Part shown: piece by piece, positions 43,806 to 56,627 of the stretch
Layout: every line of letters starts with the position of its first letter
Numbering within the stretch: the stretch's first letter is position 1
Assembly: GCA_001600455.1 (NCBI GenBank)
Contig: BCKC01000007.1
Location: forward strand, 1,490,019-1,554,018
Length of the DNA: 64,000 bases
Direction: 5' to 3'
Source: Endocalyx cinctus
Lineage: Eukaryota; Ascomycota; Sordariomycetes; Amphisphaeriales; Apiosporaceae
The notes under the pieces: model-generated
The model's database searches: none
Told to the model about the DNA's origin: nothing
Seen by the model: only the letters and a program-made list of their open reading frames with translations
Position numbers and translations under genes: made by a program

Positions 43806-46800
43806 TTTAGTGTTTCTTGTATTTCTATAATTTGTGGTTAGCATAAATATATGTTGAAGAGGAGTTATTAGAATGCGGCTTACCTCGTCCATTCTTCGTC
43901 GGTTATAGGGATCTAAGGTATTTGTTGCCCCCATGAGTGTTTGCCCTATAGCTTTGCTCGAGCCAATAAGAGGCCTAAAAACAATGGTTGGCGCCCTCTT
44001 TAAGATGGCCTTAGCCGCCCCTTGAGCATTTTGACTTTCCATGATCTCTGCGGGAACGGCGATGATGGCGTCGCGGGCCACGTTGAGGTCACGTGCGAGA
44101 CTAGAAAATCCGCCTCGAAGTCCTTGAACCACACCAGTCGGTTGATCGGCGTATAGACTAATTTGTTTCGTCTCTTCCGTATCTACTTCTTCCTCATCCC
44201 AGCCAGCTGGTTCTCTGCCATCCGGTTGATTAACTAGCATTCCTTCGGCGCCTTGTAGAGCGTACTGTGTTCCAACGGCTAATTTGGCCCCAAGCTTGAC
44301 GATCTCAGTACCTGTTGTCTTTGCAAATGCTGTAGCGCCTTTCCCGATGCTGCGTATTATTCTGCCGTCTTTCTTGTATTCTTTGATCGGAATTTCAATC
44401 AGTTCTTTGAAACCGCTGCCCACATTAACAAGTGATCGAACTGGAGCAAGCCCCGCAAGGACTCCCGGCAGCTGGTTTTTCCTGACGTCAGGCGTCCAGA
44501 TATCGTTCAGTGTCTTACCAAGTCGGTCGAATCCTGAAACTCCATAAAGAATGGTATGTCGGAGAACCATGCGCGCCTCGTCAAGCACTAAGAAGTTCAT
44601 GAACTCTGTCGTGTGACCTGACCGAAGACCAGCGTAGTCGACACGTTTTGGCTTGAAATCCAGCTTGACAGGAATAGAATTTACCTCGGCTCTCTGAACA
44701 AATGGGATATCGCTAGGAGAAGAATGAATTGGTATGGAGTCGTCCTTGAACTCAAAGAAACGCGTGATGAAATCAAGCGCATCTTGGTCAACATGTAACC
44801 GGAGAGGCAAGACAGTCGCCTTCAGCACAATTTCCGAAGCAGCGAGCTCAGGAATAGGTTTGACGTTCAAGATTTCAAGATGGACCATGCTTGTACCCAT
44901 TTGTCGCTCGCCGGCGTCTTGATCATACGTAGCAAATTTCTTCCAGGTTGACGTGGGCACGTGGTCAAAGACGTCCAAATCTTTGATACGGACGTCCACT
45001 GAACTTTGTGTTTCACCGGAGCTCGGAGGGAAGGTAATCATGTCTACGTTAATGCCTTTCAACTCGAATGTGATTTTATGTCGCTTGCTGCGGTTTAACT
45101 TGAGTTTCTTCTTCGTTCGATGAACTCCGCCTGGTCGGCTAGTTGTTGCGGTCATCGCTGTCGTTGCTATCGACTCAGTTTCCGTAACGTTATCATTCAG
45201 CTCTTGGTTAATAGCTAAAGCGAGTTCTCTAGGATCACGGTTTGCTGGAATGCCAATATAGATGGAATTGAATAGAAAATCGCCAATAACAGTCTCCTCT
45301 TCGACAACTTCCATGTCGGTATTCGACTGGGTTCGAGTGTGTCGAGATTGTCGCTCGATCGCAGTCGATTCAATTTCGTGAACAGCTTTGGATATCACGT
45401 CTCGTGTACGATCCCAATCGTAGCCATCAAAGAGATTCCAGATGAAGTGAACATCACGAATCCTGACGGACAAAGGACTTCGTTGGACCTTAGCATTGTT
45501 GGATTTATCATAATTATTCTTCGCCGAATTCCATCGATGAGCCGTGCCTTCGATCACAGATCCTTGGCCGAAGTGATTTTCGTGTATTATGAGGTCGTCA
45601 TCGTCAACGGTATCAGGTTGGCTACTGAAGTTCGTTAGTAAAACCCCGTCATTGGTGTCCCTAGACGTAGTCGGTTCTGACATCATGGAATCTGATGGAT
45701 CGTCTAGCTCATCTTGAAGAGCTGGGTCATCGTAGAATTGTGACTCGACCGCTAGAGGACTTGATTGACCAGATTCACCGAGATCGAAGCTTCCGTCGTC
45801 GATACCGCCAAGTTCCTCGGCGAGGCCAAAATCGTCATCAAAGTCGTAGTCTCCTTCAGCCCTACCAAACGCATCCGCCGATATGGAAGCAAGAAGATCT
45901 TGAACGGGAACAACCTTCGTTCTATATTTAATCTCTTTGCTCGGAGGTGTTGGAGGAGCTAGTGCGTTGGCAAGGGAGATAAGAGTTTGCGTCGAGTCTG
46001 CGCAAGTTTCGAGGACAAGAAGATCATCTCGCAACTCAACATCAAGCCACTTCTTCCCATCCTCACTATTTACTCCGGTGTGTACCAGAACACTAGCAGA
46101 TGATATATAGCAAATGTCGACATATCCCTGTTCGCCTAATTCAACCACTTGTGGTGTCGAAGCTGTAGAGGCACGTCGTCTCGACGTGGATGAAGGATTC
46201 CTTGACTCAGTAATAGAAACGTCGTCAATAAGAAGGATAGAGGCCTTGTTTAACTGTGCCAACGCCCTAGCATCGTCTCCTTTAGAAAGGTCGATTTCGA
46301 CGTGAGCGTCTGTCAAGACTATGATCATCTTCGATTTATGCCCTAACGGATTTAAACCTAAGAGACAGTCTCTAAATATGACGTCCACCTTAGTCGGCTT
46401 GCCTTCCTTGCTCTTGCCTTTATCCGAGACAATTTCCAGGTCTGGCTGCTTGCCTGTAATCGCCGCGTGGGCATGCTCGCCTAGATTTGCGACAGACGCT
46501 GCTAAGCTTGCCTCAAAATCTTGAGGAGTAGCATCTTCTGCGAGGCCGAGAATATCCATCACGGTTGGTACACGATACTCTACATTGAGATGCCTAACCC
46601 TAATTTTGATAACTGGCTCCATCTCATCAGGAATAATGCGCATTGTCATGACGGGACCGTGTGCCGCCTTCTCCATAGGTGGGATCACTGATCCCACGAG
46701 CTCCTCCTTGTGGTTACGTTGCACACTGAGGGATCCCAGTCCTACAGCGACCAGAGAAGGGACTGTGATATGTCCTGCTTCGAAATCTTTTAGGGATGCC

Positions 46801-49800
46801 TGGATCGTTCCAAATTTGCCGCCGATATCGACTGAGGTATCCATGTTACGAATGAGAGCCAGTGTAAGAATTCCTGGGCGATCATCTTCAGGTAAATACT
46901 TCGCGACAGTTGACAGGCGTGCGAGTTCTTCGCCCAGAGCAGGGAGCACCTGAAGTTGTTGGATATTTTTGACCGAAACCTCGAAATCATCAATATTGAC
47001 ACGCAAAACACCCCCCTTTCGCCTCTGCCGAAGGAGCGTATCCACCATAATCTCATCATCGTTCTTATCAAATTTATGCTTTGAAGGGATAATAAGCTCT
47101 AGAAGTCTCTCTAGGTCATTATCTTTGGGCGTAACCAGATATTCCAACCGAGTGTTTGTAATGACGGCGTTTATAGGAGGATCAGCTCCTGAGCTTCTCA
47201 TGTAAGGACCAGCAAGATGAATTTTTGATATTCCAACGCCAAGTCCCTCTTCTCGGCTCACTAGTTTGATCGCAGTAGAATCTAGCGAAACGCTGCAGTC
47301 TTTTCCTATGAGATCTAGCCGGAAACCTCCTATCCTCGCATTCATCTTATTCTCCGAGCTTGCCGAGGTATCATCCGGACGGATAGGTGCGTCAAACCTA
47401 ACGCCTCGTGGCTTCCGCGTCGTCCTCACCGGACTCCTAGGGGGTGGTGACGTATTCGGTGAAATCGATGAGCTCATGTTAAGAAAGCTGCTTAAGCCTC
47501 CAAACCAGCTGAAAGTTTCGTCTAGCCTCTGAAGGTCGATTTTGACATAAAGTGGCAGTGTTTTGACTTCACATCGTGTGGAATCTGGTGTTTGTATAAT
47601 TGTGAGAGAAACATCGGACCCAGCAGAGGGAAACGCGTCTCGGATCGATGCACGCATTTGAATGCGTTGATCAAACGAAATAATGTCGTCACTTCCGTAA
47701 CCAAATCGGAATTTCCCTAAATCTACAGATGTTATAGTAGAAGACTCTGTTGCCTGGGTCTTTGGTGACTGTCTCATGTTTATCTGAAGATTTTGAAGAA
47801 AAGTAGTTAATAAAGCATCTGGGCCGAATGTAGTAGAACTAGGTCCTAACAAGACTCGTTCCGGTGTATCTGCGACGCCAGACAAGTTCTCGAGGAAATA
47901 GATAGCTATCTGCTCAACTCCGATTTTGATATCTGGTAAAGTTGACGAGCTACTCTCTTTCTTGGGCTGTTCGGACGATTGGCCGCCTGACTGTTGATTT
48001 AGAGCCCCAAGAATTCTAGAGACAACCATTGAGAGCAACATGGCCGTAGATAAGTCGATATTCACCTCCACTGGTGAAAGCATGATTTCAATAGACTCGT
48101 CCATAGGGGCCGCTGGTTTGTAAGGTTCGGTGGGCTCAATTACAGGCTCAGCTATTGATGCGGTAGATTGCGCTGGAGCGTATACAGAAAATGCACCAGG
48201 GATCGCCGGTGCCATGGACCGATCTAGCGAACTGTGGAAAGTGAAATTATCAGGATTATGACTAGGTGTTGGTACTTGAACGGGTTCGCGTTGTTCAGAC
48301 GGAAGGTACATTTGGATGGTGTTGAGCGTGACAAGCTCTTTAACTAGTCGCGTTGGACCTTTTGGTGTTTTAATTTCTTCTACTGGAGGAAGCGATTCAT
48401 CGACATGGTGAAGCGGCTCAATATGTGTATGCACAGCTTCATCAAGATTATCGACGGGGGACATGTTCTGTTCCGCTGGTGGCGTTAGAATGCTCTCGGC
48501 CACTCGAGAGTTTTGACCTTGATCCATTGAGTGTGACTTCTGGGCATCAGCCAGATCCAGAGAATTCGCCACTGGTAGTGACGCATCTCTAGAGCCAGGA
48601 GGTACGCCAGAGTGAGAAGATTCGGTATCCCAAGCCCCTGGCATGGACTGGGGTGCTTGAGAAGGAGCTTGTGAGAAAGCACTCATATACATGCTCTCCG
48701 CATCCTCATGACTATAGAGATGAGACTGTGTGAGATCTTCGTTTGGGTTAGCCGCTGGCGATGAATCCTCGAGTTCTACCGGAGCCTCGACAGACTCTCC
48801 CCAACGACCAATGCGGTCTAACGTTGGCTCGGACCGCGCAGTTGGATCCAAGATGACCGAGGTGGGCCGTGTCGTCTCGAAAGTGGACTGGGCGGGATGG
48901 CTAGGAGGGATCGCCCTCAACGTCTCGGGAGAGCAAGGTTGGGGGGCGATGGCACGTGGTGTTGAAGGTGCAGATCTGAGATCCTCTTCATCACCATCAT
49001 CATTTGAACCACTTAGGTCATATGGTATGTTAAATGCGTCTTCGCTGTCCATCATAGAATGATGCTCACTCCGATCGAGCTCTAGCTCGCCAGATTCATC
49101 CAAACCGTGACGGGGCCAAGCTGGCGGCATCGTGGTAGATTCTCGGGAAAACTGCTGTCGGCTAGTCATAACAGGAGAGTCGGTCGCTATAGATGAGGGT
49201 ATAGAAGGTGTTCGCGACAGAGCCGAAAAGACATTCGCTTCGGATATCAGACACGCTCGGATCTTGCCCAGTTCAACATATCGTTTACCCTCCTTGCGCT
49301 GTATTTTCGGTGCGCCCTCGTCGGTTGTCTCATCTATTACCATATTGACACCCTCGGCTTTAACTTCATCTATGGCAAGCTGAAAAGTGACCGGTTCGTT
49401 GACTGTAGAATTTGGCTCTACCGGAACTTCAACCTCAAACTGACAACGGATACCCTTTATGGTCAACTGTAGTCTATCGACAATACCCTGGAGGAAGTTG
49501 GCAAGGACGGTTGGCAGGGAAAGAGGCTGGCCGGTGCCCAAGGGTAGATCTTCGTCGCTGCCATCCTCACTGCTCGCCACCGAGGCTGCCAAATCTTGAC
49601 TTTGTGCATTTAAAGCAGCTTGAAGTTCTTCTCTTTCTTTCGGCGGTTGTGTTTCGAGGAAAGACTGGGCTAAATCGATGGCTTGAGGGACGGCGGTTTC
49701 CTTCTCTTCAAATTTAGAACCTTTTCGTCCTTGAGGTCGCCCTCGTCTGTCTTTAGAATTATCATTTGAGGTGAGCTTGAGCTTTATATCGATACCATCG

Positions 49801-50173
49801 GCTTCGACAATGATGGGGCTACTATATATCGCGGATGGAATGGTTACACGTAATACGAGGACTCTAGCTTTCTGGATCTCGATAGAGGGCGGTAGTTGTA
49901 ACAGTTTCTCTAGTTTCTATCCAGACCATGAAAAGTTAGTTACGACGTTCGAAACAATCATGATAGATGAACACGATTTGGTAGAAGGGTAGAGCGTACA
50001 TGCACTTTGACGCCGACGTCTTGCAAGGTGATCTGACTATTCTTACCCCAGGCAAGATCGAAATTATCTAGGTCGAGGTCATCGGTATCGAAATAATCGA
50101 GCTTGGATAAGGTATATCGCAGTAGCCGCTTAGGCATACTAGACGTCCAAAAGGACTGGAAATACCCGGCCAT
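43806..50173 (-). CDS. atg2: Autophagy-related protein 2 (bridge-like lipid transfer protein)
   Basis: Atg2 moves phospholipids from ER exit sites to the growing phagophore, working with Atg18 and Atg9. Exons 50173-50000, 49916-43884, 43823-43806; 2074 aa, normal for the family. The chorein-type N-terminus starts at MAGYFQSFW (SMPKRLLRYTLSKLDYF) and continues over intron 1 into LEKLLQLPPSIEIQKARVLVLRVTIP. The ~400-residue Ser/Pro-rich region after it is typically disordered. The C-terminal conserved block includes DYAGLRSGHTTEFMNF, GVSGFDRLGKTLNDIW, IEIPIKEYKKDGRI and the APTIVFRPLIGSSKAIGQTLMGATNTLDP segment. Splicing the short last intron gives the conserved end RRMDEKYKKH; retention would give a different 41-residue tail. 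Confidence 0.96.
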
Positions 50174-51762
50174 TATGTATGAGGATATTGGACGGTGGCC
50201 GAGTTGGGGAAAAAAGATCCGCCCAGCTCTGATGTGCCCTTAGGCAAAGAGCTTAGAAAAGAAAGATGGAATCTCGCTTTATAGGAGGGCGAATGGCGTA
50301 AGTGGTGGTATAGTTTGACTATCACGATACCCCGAACGATGGGATGCGGGGTGGAATTTCATATCGTCTGAACTCTATCAGTAGAGATGTCTATCTATAC
50401 ATAGGGCTGTCTGTAAACCAAGAAAAGGTAAATTTAAAGTTGTAAGAAAAGGAAATAAAAAAAGATAAGTGGGAGATATGAATGACTCCTACGTTAGGAG
50501 ATTCATACGGGTTCTTTTTTTGTTTATTGGAGACGATAGACGTCTTGTCCCGATGATAAACAGGTGCTTAGTCGAGGATGATAGGTGATCTGCTGGTTAT
50601 GAATATAGATGTATCAGCGTGAGTTGGCTACCTACCATTCCCTCCACATTACTGTATCAAGGCATCATTATTACCATTTCTAGCATTGTACTGCACTAAT
50701 AAGATATACAAGTAAACTATATCATTGCTTTACTGCATTTGGCCTTAAGAACAGCGCCAGAATGTGTCATTTGATCTCATTTGATCCATACCCTGCCACT
50801 TGAAGCTTATCGATACAAGTAATTATGCGTTATACTGTACTATAAGTACTCAGAAGGGATAAGCTTAGAGTACTCAGGGTCCTTTACTCTAGTATAATTA
50901 GGAGCTATCCCCCTGGAAGTGGAGTGGTCATTAGGCACCTGAAAGCCGGGGTGGCCCTAAAGTTCCAAATTTCACTGCGACTCACGCGCCTCTCCGTAAC
51001 AATTCATCGTTGAGACTTATCTTCATCTGTTATTTTCGTTAATGGGTCATTGTGTCAGGTGTTTTTTTTTTTATTTCTATTTGAAGGTGAATGTTTAGAT
51101 GAAACAATCTACCGGGCGACGTGTTTTTCATGAATCACTCATCTCCCATTCTCTGCGGTATGGATATTGGATACCTAGTACGTAGTAGGTGGTAGATGTC
51201 GTCATAGTTCTTTGTTGGTCGCGTTTAGGAAGTTAATACGGTGAATATAGCCCTGAAGATATGTATGTAACGTATATATGCGCTGCGCGAAAATCGTCGT
51301 AATCAATACCCAGTAAATTTCATGTGAAAGCGCAGGCTTGCTCTGAGATAACCATGTTAATCTATGTAAGGCCATACAAGGTTATACTGTAGGTTTTACG
51401 TACATTGACTTTTCTTTTCTTTTTCTACAAATCGGGGATAGCGCATTTGCTATCAAAATTATGTATGTATGGGGCAAAGTATGATTTATTACTGTATCCA
51501 TTATAAGGGTAGAGTAGCCTCCCACTCTGCCACTGCCTCCCAGCCTCCTTGTATACTGGAATGACCAGTATTTTGACGGGAAATGTCATATTTACGGCCT
51601 ATCAATTCTTCATGCCGTGCTTTCCATTAACCACCCTATTTTCCATATATGATAGCTACCCTATTGTTCAGAGGGTCAAGCAACGCACTAAGACTCAGAA
51701 TCATTGAAGAGGTGTATCATTAATACTTTTGCCTCACAGCAATTTCTATTAATACCTTACCA
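50174..51762. other. Intergenic upstream of atg2
   Basis: AT-rich with CTAGTA/TACTG-type words. No supported gene. The first 200 nt next to atg2 are its likely leader and promoter. Confidence 0.5.
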
Positions 51763-52430
51763 TTTCGGGCTCGGCACGCAAGAGAACTCGTGGCCTTCAA
51801 AGTGGATCCGCCCCGAATTCTTGTAACACTTGAAGCAAAGGTCAAAATCACCACACTAATCGCTTCGGCAGTGGTAGTACATCCAGCAGTGGCACTGGGG
51901 TTTAACCAGAGTCATTTGGAATCTTTACGAGAGACTACCTCGGAATTCCCCGACATGACAGCGTAATGCAGCAGGGTGAGGTCCTAGCGGCCCGGAGGAC
52001 AAAATATCCATGAATAAGACTGATTACGGTCAGAATGCGGGTTTTTAGTCTTTTTTAAATACGGCCTAGGTAACGTCTTGCCCCCCTATGGAGGATGACC
52101 ACCCTGAGCGGGATGCGCCCGGCTACATCAAAGTCCAGCAAGAAGCTGGACGACCTCTCCATCAGCCAATAACTGGCGCCTTGTTTCTCCAAGAGCTTAA
52201 AGACGTCGATGATATTCTCTAAGTGCCCCTTGAACTTACACACGGCTGACCAGGAAAGGGCTGACGTACTTGCCTAACACGGTGCTTATCGCCGCCTTAG
52301 GTACGCTGGTCGCGTGCTAAGTCCGTAATCCCTTTAACCAGGCCGCGTTGCCCGGATTAGCGGAGGAGCCGCCCTTAACAGGGGAGATCCAAGTGCGCGA
52401 AGCGCGAGTTGCTGATTTAAGTCTTAATAC
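51763..52430 (-). pseudogene. Relic of an ankyrin-repeat / ZZ-type zinc-finger gene
   Basis: Read on the minus strand, fragments in different frames follow the order of an ANK-ZZ protein. First is GHLENIIDVFKLLEKQGAS (52243-52150 area) within an open segment, which ends at a stop after YLGRI. A frame change leads to LTLLHYAVMSGNSEVV (about 51990-51940), a typical ankyrin helix pair. Last is a ZZ-finger core CHCWMYYHCRSD-stop-CGDFDLCFKCYK followed by HFEGHEFSC (51890-51770). The in-frame TAG is at 51858-51856. At least two stops and a frameshift rule out an intact gene. The upstream boundary is uncertain; weaker similarity may extend to 52700. Confidence 0.65.
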
Positions 52431-54638
52431 CAGGCGCAAACACTAAAACCAGTCTTAATCGAGAGTAAATTCCTTCCAGCGTCAGGTTTGTCCACCGCTG
52501 TATTTAAATGCTCTCCTCGGTCTCCACGTATAGGAATCCAAACGTAGAAACCCCGACAGGAGATTGCATCGGGGCTCTAAGGCATAGCTAGAGATATCTC
52601 TCCTTCCAAGTCCATATGCTACTGCGCATTGCATCGACCAGGTTAGGCAAGAGGTGTTGGATATGTAAGAATATCCGGGGCTGTTGTGTAAGAAATTAGT
52701 AGATAAGGGAGGCAAACATCCAGCCTTTTCCTTAGCAGCCCGTCCCTAGGACTAGGAATTGTGATAGATGGACAGGCAATCCAGAGTTCATCAGGGGGTC
52801 TTCCGAATCGCATTGGCAGCGGCGCTTAGCAACCCAACCGGATCCGTGGAGCATTTTAGAGCCACGTTCGGATATCTAGATAACTTCGAGGACACCTAGC
52901 CCAGGAAATCTAGGTTGTTAAGATAAAAACCATTGAGGATACTCCGGTAACATTTATGGCCGGCTATTATACTCGGCACCGAGCGTAGTTGTTTGAAGTA
53001 TATTCATAAAGTACCCAAACTTATCCCAGTGTTTTGTGTTAGAATATAAGCATTAATACACACCCTAGAGAAGGCTACGATGGGTCAACTAACTAATCTT
53101 AGAATTCTCTAGAAATACTCGAGTAACGTAAGCTTTATAGCAGGTTAAGAATAACCTCATTCCACTGTATGCTCTACTCGCGCTAATTCCAGACCAAGAG
53201 TGGCACCTTCCTTTGGAATTATCTGGAGCTCAGGATATATTAGATTTAGATTTGAACGACATGAGTGCTAGGATTTGTGGTTTACTATTCACCACCTTAT
53301 AAGATTCTAAAATTGCAACCGGCCGTTCTTGATAATAGCAGACGATACTGAACTTACTTGCGTACAATATCACGTAACTTTCGGTCGACATATTACATAC
53401 GCAGTAAAAGAGAATTTAGTGTTTCTAGGTACTAATCGCCCAGAATTCCCTAAAAGTATTCGCGAACGACAAAATATACGGCCGAATCCAGCCTGTGCTC
53501 ATGAGAGCCTCTATGAGGAGTTCTAAAGAATATCTAGCGGGTGATTGTGAGCTCTAAATAGTAAACACCGATAAATTCAGAGATCTATTCATATCCGCCT
53601 ATGTTGCTATTCGACCCCCTTTTTTTTTTTGGTTAAACTAGGATTTGGAAAGCACCTTCAAGACGGGTAGCGCGCCAGATAAGTCCACAGAGGCGGGCGT
53701 TGCTGCTATACATGGATATCTCGAAAAGCAGCTTTAGAGTAGCACGCAATCAGCAGAGACTGAATCTTACTAGTATTGACATGAATCAAAACAGGGCTCA
53801 CGGGCCTGCCATCACTCGAATTCGAGGGTCGAACACCCCTTCTTCTGCCCAAGGTACGTTATATTCTAGGCTAAGTAAGTGCCCCATCAACCCACCTGAA
53901 GACTCGGTCATTCAGGGCTTCCGTCATCTTCTATGGCCACAATATACGGCCAGCAACACGTGCCAACACTAGCTACTTATTTAGAAACTTACCTAGGTAG
54001 GAGGTAGTTAGCATGTACCTGTATATACATGTCCATATACGCACATCCTGGAATCTTCGATGATATTTCATCGTCAAGGCATTGTAAATATATTTAATGG
54101 TTAACATGTGCCATTATATCCAGCCTAGGTCCATGGATATATCTAATTTTTCAACTCGATGCTTCTAACTTGAAATATTTCCAAGTTATATATTCCTAGT
54201 TTGGAAGTTTCTGGTTTAGATGTTTCTAATCCTTTCTGTTGGACACTTCCGGCCTAGATATTCTTGGGAGTTCGCTATTTGTGGCTGGATATGCGGTTCA
54301 TTATTTAGCCACGCCCATAACTTAAACGGATAAGTATATGTAATAAAAAGTTATTACATTGAAAGCTACTTATCGAGATAGAATTTATGCATTTTTTTTT
54401 TTTTTTCACGGTACGTCGTCCAGTTCCCGACATAACCCAGGCCAGGCTCAGACTAGAATCCCATTTAAAGCGGTGTAGCTCAGGTATATGTTGAGCACCT
54501 CATCCTTGCTGTAAACCTATTTATCAGGTTATATATTGCCTAAAAGATATTCTGTATGGAATTCTACCTCTAACTTTCTCTACATTTATCTCTACTGTAG
54601 TGACACTCAACTCCCTCTCACGTAGGTACGCTCTCATC
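52431..54638. other. Gene-free region with possible further decay products
   Basis: Mixed-GC sequence with many stops in all frames. Short plus-strand frames at 53329-53526 and 53700-53972 have no recognisable motif. It contains the second dispersed-repeat copy (54437-54531) and a T-run near 54393-54407. Confidence 0.45.
54437..54531 (+). repeat. Dispersed repeat relic, copy 2
   Basis: Partner of 8336-8430: AAAGCGGTGTAGCTCAGGTA at 54467 and AAACCTATTTATCAG at 54513, same order and orientation. Differences in the first word are all C/T or A/G transitions. Confidence 0.5.
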
Positions 54639-56627
54639 TCAATTTAACACCGCGATTCCATCTTTCCCTCTGCAATACGCCTTAGCAATTCTCTCCCCGA
54701 CCGATTCTCCACTCCAATAAGCACCCGTGACGGTGCCCAGCGCCACGAAAGGAGCCGTGTGCTCTCCCGCGAGCCAGAGCCCGCGTTCGGGTACACCCTC
54801 CCTCATCACCTCGATGTCCGTATCGCCGTTTTCCAGGCCCACCTGAAAGTTACTGTAACTTCCGTTTCCCGCCAAATCGTCGCGGAGCCAACTTGTGGCG
54901 AAGCAGCCCACGGGCCGGCAGTCCTCAGAATTCGCGTCGTAGTACGGGAGCCGGGAGTAGTATGGCTTGAACCAGTCGTAAAGATACGCGTCCTGCTTAT
55001 CTTTGGTCGAAATCTTGGCTACCTCGTTTACGAGATATTTCGACTGTTCGCCGTATATGTAGAACAGTAAGGTGGGATGCGAGGTAGATGATGTCAAGGC
55101 CGCTAGCTCCACGATTTCCTGGTTCCATTTTTGAGGATTTGAATCTGGCGCGTAGTTTGGAGAAAGGATTTGACAAAAGCCGTTAACTGAAAGGTCTTTT
55201 GGATCAACAGGTTTCCAAAAAGCCCTGGGGAAGCTAATATAAACCTAGATTACAGTAGAGATGAGAGATTTAGCTATTACTCAAATTCATTTATATATAT
55301 ATATATATATATGCATATGTCGTCTCACCTTTTCGAGGCAACCGTAGCCGATACTTCGAATAGCCTGCGAGAGCCTCGGCGGTAAAGACGGGCTGAACAG
55401 TTGCGGGTGTTGCTTCAACCATCCCAGTGGGGCAGTAACTACAACTTCGTCGAATTCCAAGATATCCCCACCCTCAGTCAAGACTTTCAACATGCCACCA
55501 TCATCGTTAGTGCTGTGAATCTGGCTGACAACGGTCTCGTATTTAATGTCTGCACTTTTGAGAGCAGGCTCCGCAATGACTTGAAGAATTTTCTTGTAGG
55601 TATCTGCGCAGAACAGGTTCTCTGAGAGACGTCAGGCTTTCGTATTTTCTAACGCGTAAATAAGATGTTACGTCTTCTTACCGCCATCGATACACTCTTC
55701 CAGCCAGAAATACTTGAGACTTTGCGTATAGACGGGACTGCCGACAAATGCGCCCCACGACTCGGCCAGCTGGTACACGATATGTCGTTTCCGCTCGGAA
55801 TCCGGGTCGGAATCTGGGATCATCTTGCTAACTTTCTTCTTGAAGAAGTCGAACAAGCTCTCATCGGGATCGATTGTGGCCGAGTGCTTATTGCTGTGCT
55901 GGAACGCTTTTAGTATAATGTCCCACATGATCTCTGAGCAGGTATTCGCATCAGAGTAGGGGAGCATTTTTCCCGCTTCGTCCATAACAGCAGTTTTAGC
56001 ATCATCCCAGGAAGCCACCGCGGTCTTGGTCTCCTTGGCCAGGTCCATAATCGGATTATTATTAGTGCCGTGAATCCAATTCGGCCCGGCGTCGACGCTG
56101 AATCCTGACGGTAGAGTCGTCTGGTGAACCCGCCCGCCCACTCGATCCCGGCCCTCGACGAGGGTTACTTTAAAGCCATGCTGGAGGAGGACGTCGGCGC
56201 ACCGTAGTCCCGCGAAACCGGCTCCGACGATGCCGACGTGGGGTTGGCGATGGCCGTAATTATGCGCTCGGCGCTGTGAAAAAAGAAAAAAATGTGTGAG
56301 TGATGATGCTTTTGCAAAGATCAGGATTTTATTTAAAATTTGCACTGAGCAGCAGCCACCCGCAGGGGAAAGCGGGGCGAGAGAGATCTGGTCCCCCCTT
56401 TCGAAAGACGCAGACCCCAGCTGCCGCGGACGCTTCTCCTATGAGTTGAAGTCTCGAGGCTTCTGAGTGTGTACCTTTCCGATTCTTGATTCCCAGCTTA
56501 ACATCTCGGCCGGATTTTCCGTGCCCAGCTCGACGACGCTGAAATGGCGGCAAGATTTGAGATCTTTCCAGATCCGGGACGTCGTGCGCTCTGAAATACT
56601 AGTAAACGAAACAGTATGAGCGTCCAT
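54639..56627 (-). CDS. Polyamine-oxidase-like FAD-dependent amine oxidase
   Basis: Flavin amine oxidase family (polyamine oxidase/LSD1-type catalytic domain); it probably oxidises a polyamine, but the substrate is not readable. Exons 56627-56475, 56273-55682, 55621-55329, 55244-54639; 547 aa. The dinucleotide-binding motif VGIVGAGFAGLRCADVLL has GxGxxG at 68-73, then EGRDRVGGRVHQ, GPNWIHGT, a VVVTAPLGWLK segment and the C-terminal FAD motif LAGEHTAPFVALGTVTGAYWSG. There is no SWIRM domain and no SKL-type ending (GIAVLN). Exon 1 (MDAHTVSFTS start) is the least certain; it joins in phase to RRAHNYGHRQPHVGIVGAG. Intron 3 carries an (AT)n run at 55292-55312. Confidence 0.87.
55292..55312. repeat. 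(AT)n microsatellite in an amine-oxidase intron
   Basis: Alternating AT run inside the third intron, between donor 55328 and acceptor 55245. Confidence 0.85.

Noticed and set aside
53329..53972. Two short plus-strand frames in the region between the ANK-ZZ relic and the amine oxidase
   Set aside because: No recognisable family, frequent stops nearby, and the surrounding DNA looks decayed.
56329..56553. Open frame covering the first intron of the amine-oxidase gene
   Set aside because: It does not join in phase to the conserved FAD motif; splicing from 56475 to 56273 gives a continuous, plausible N-terminus.
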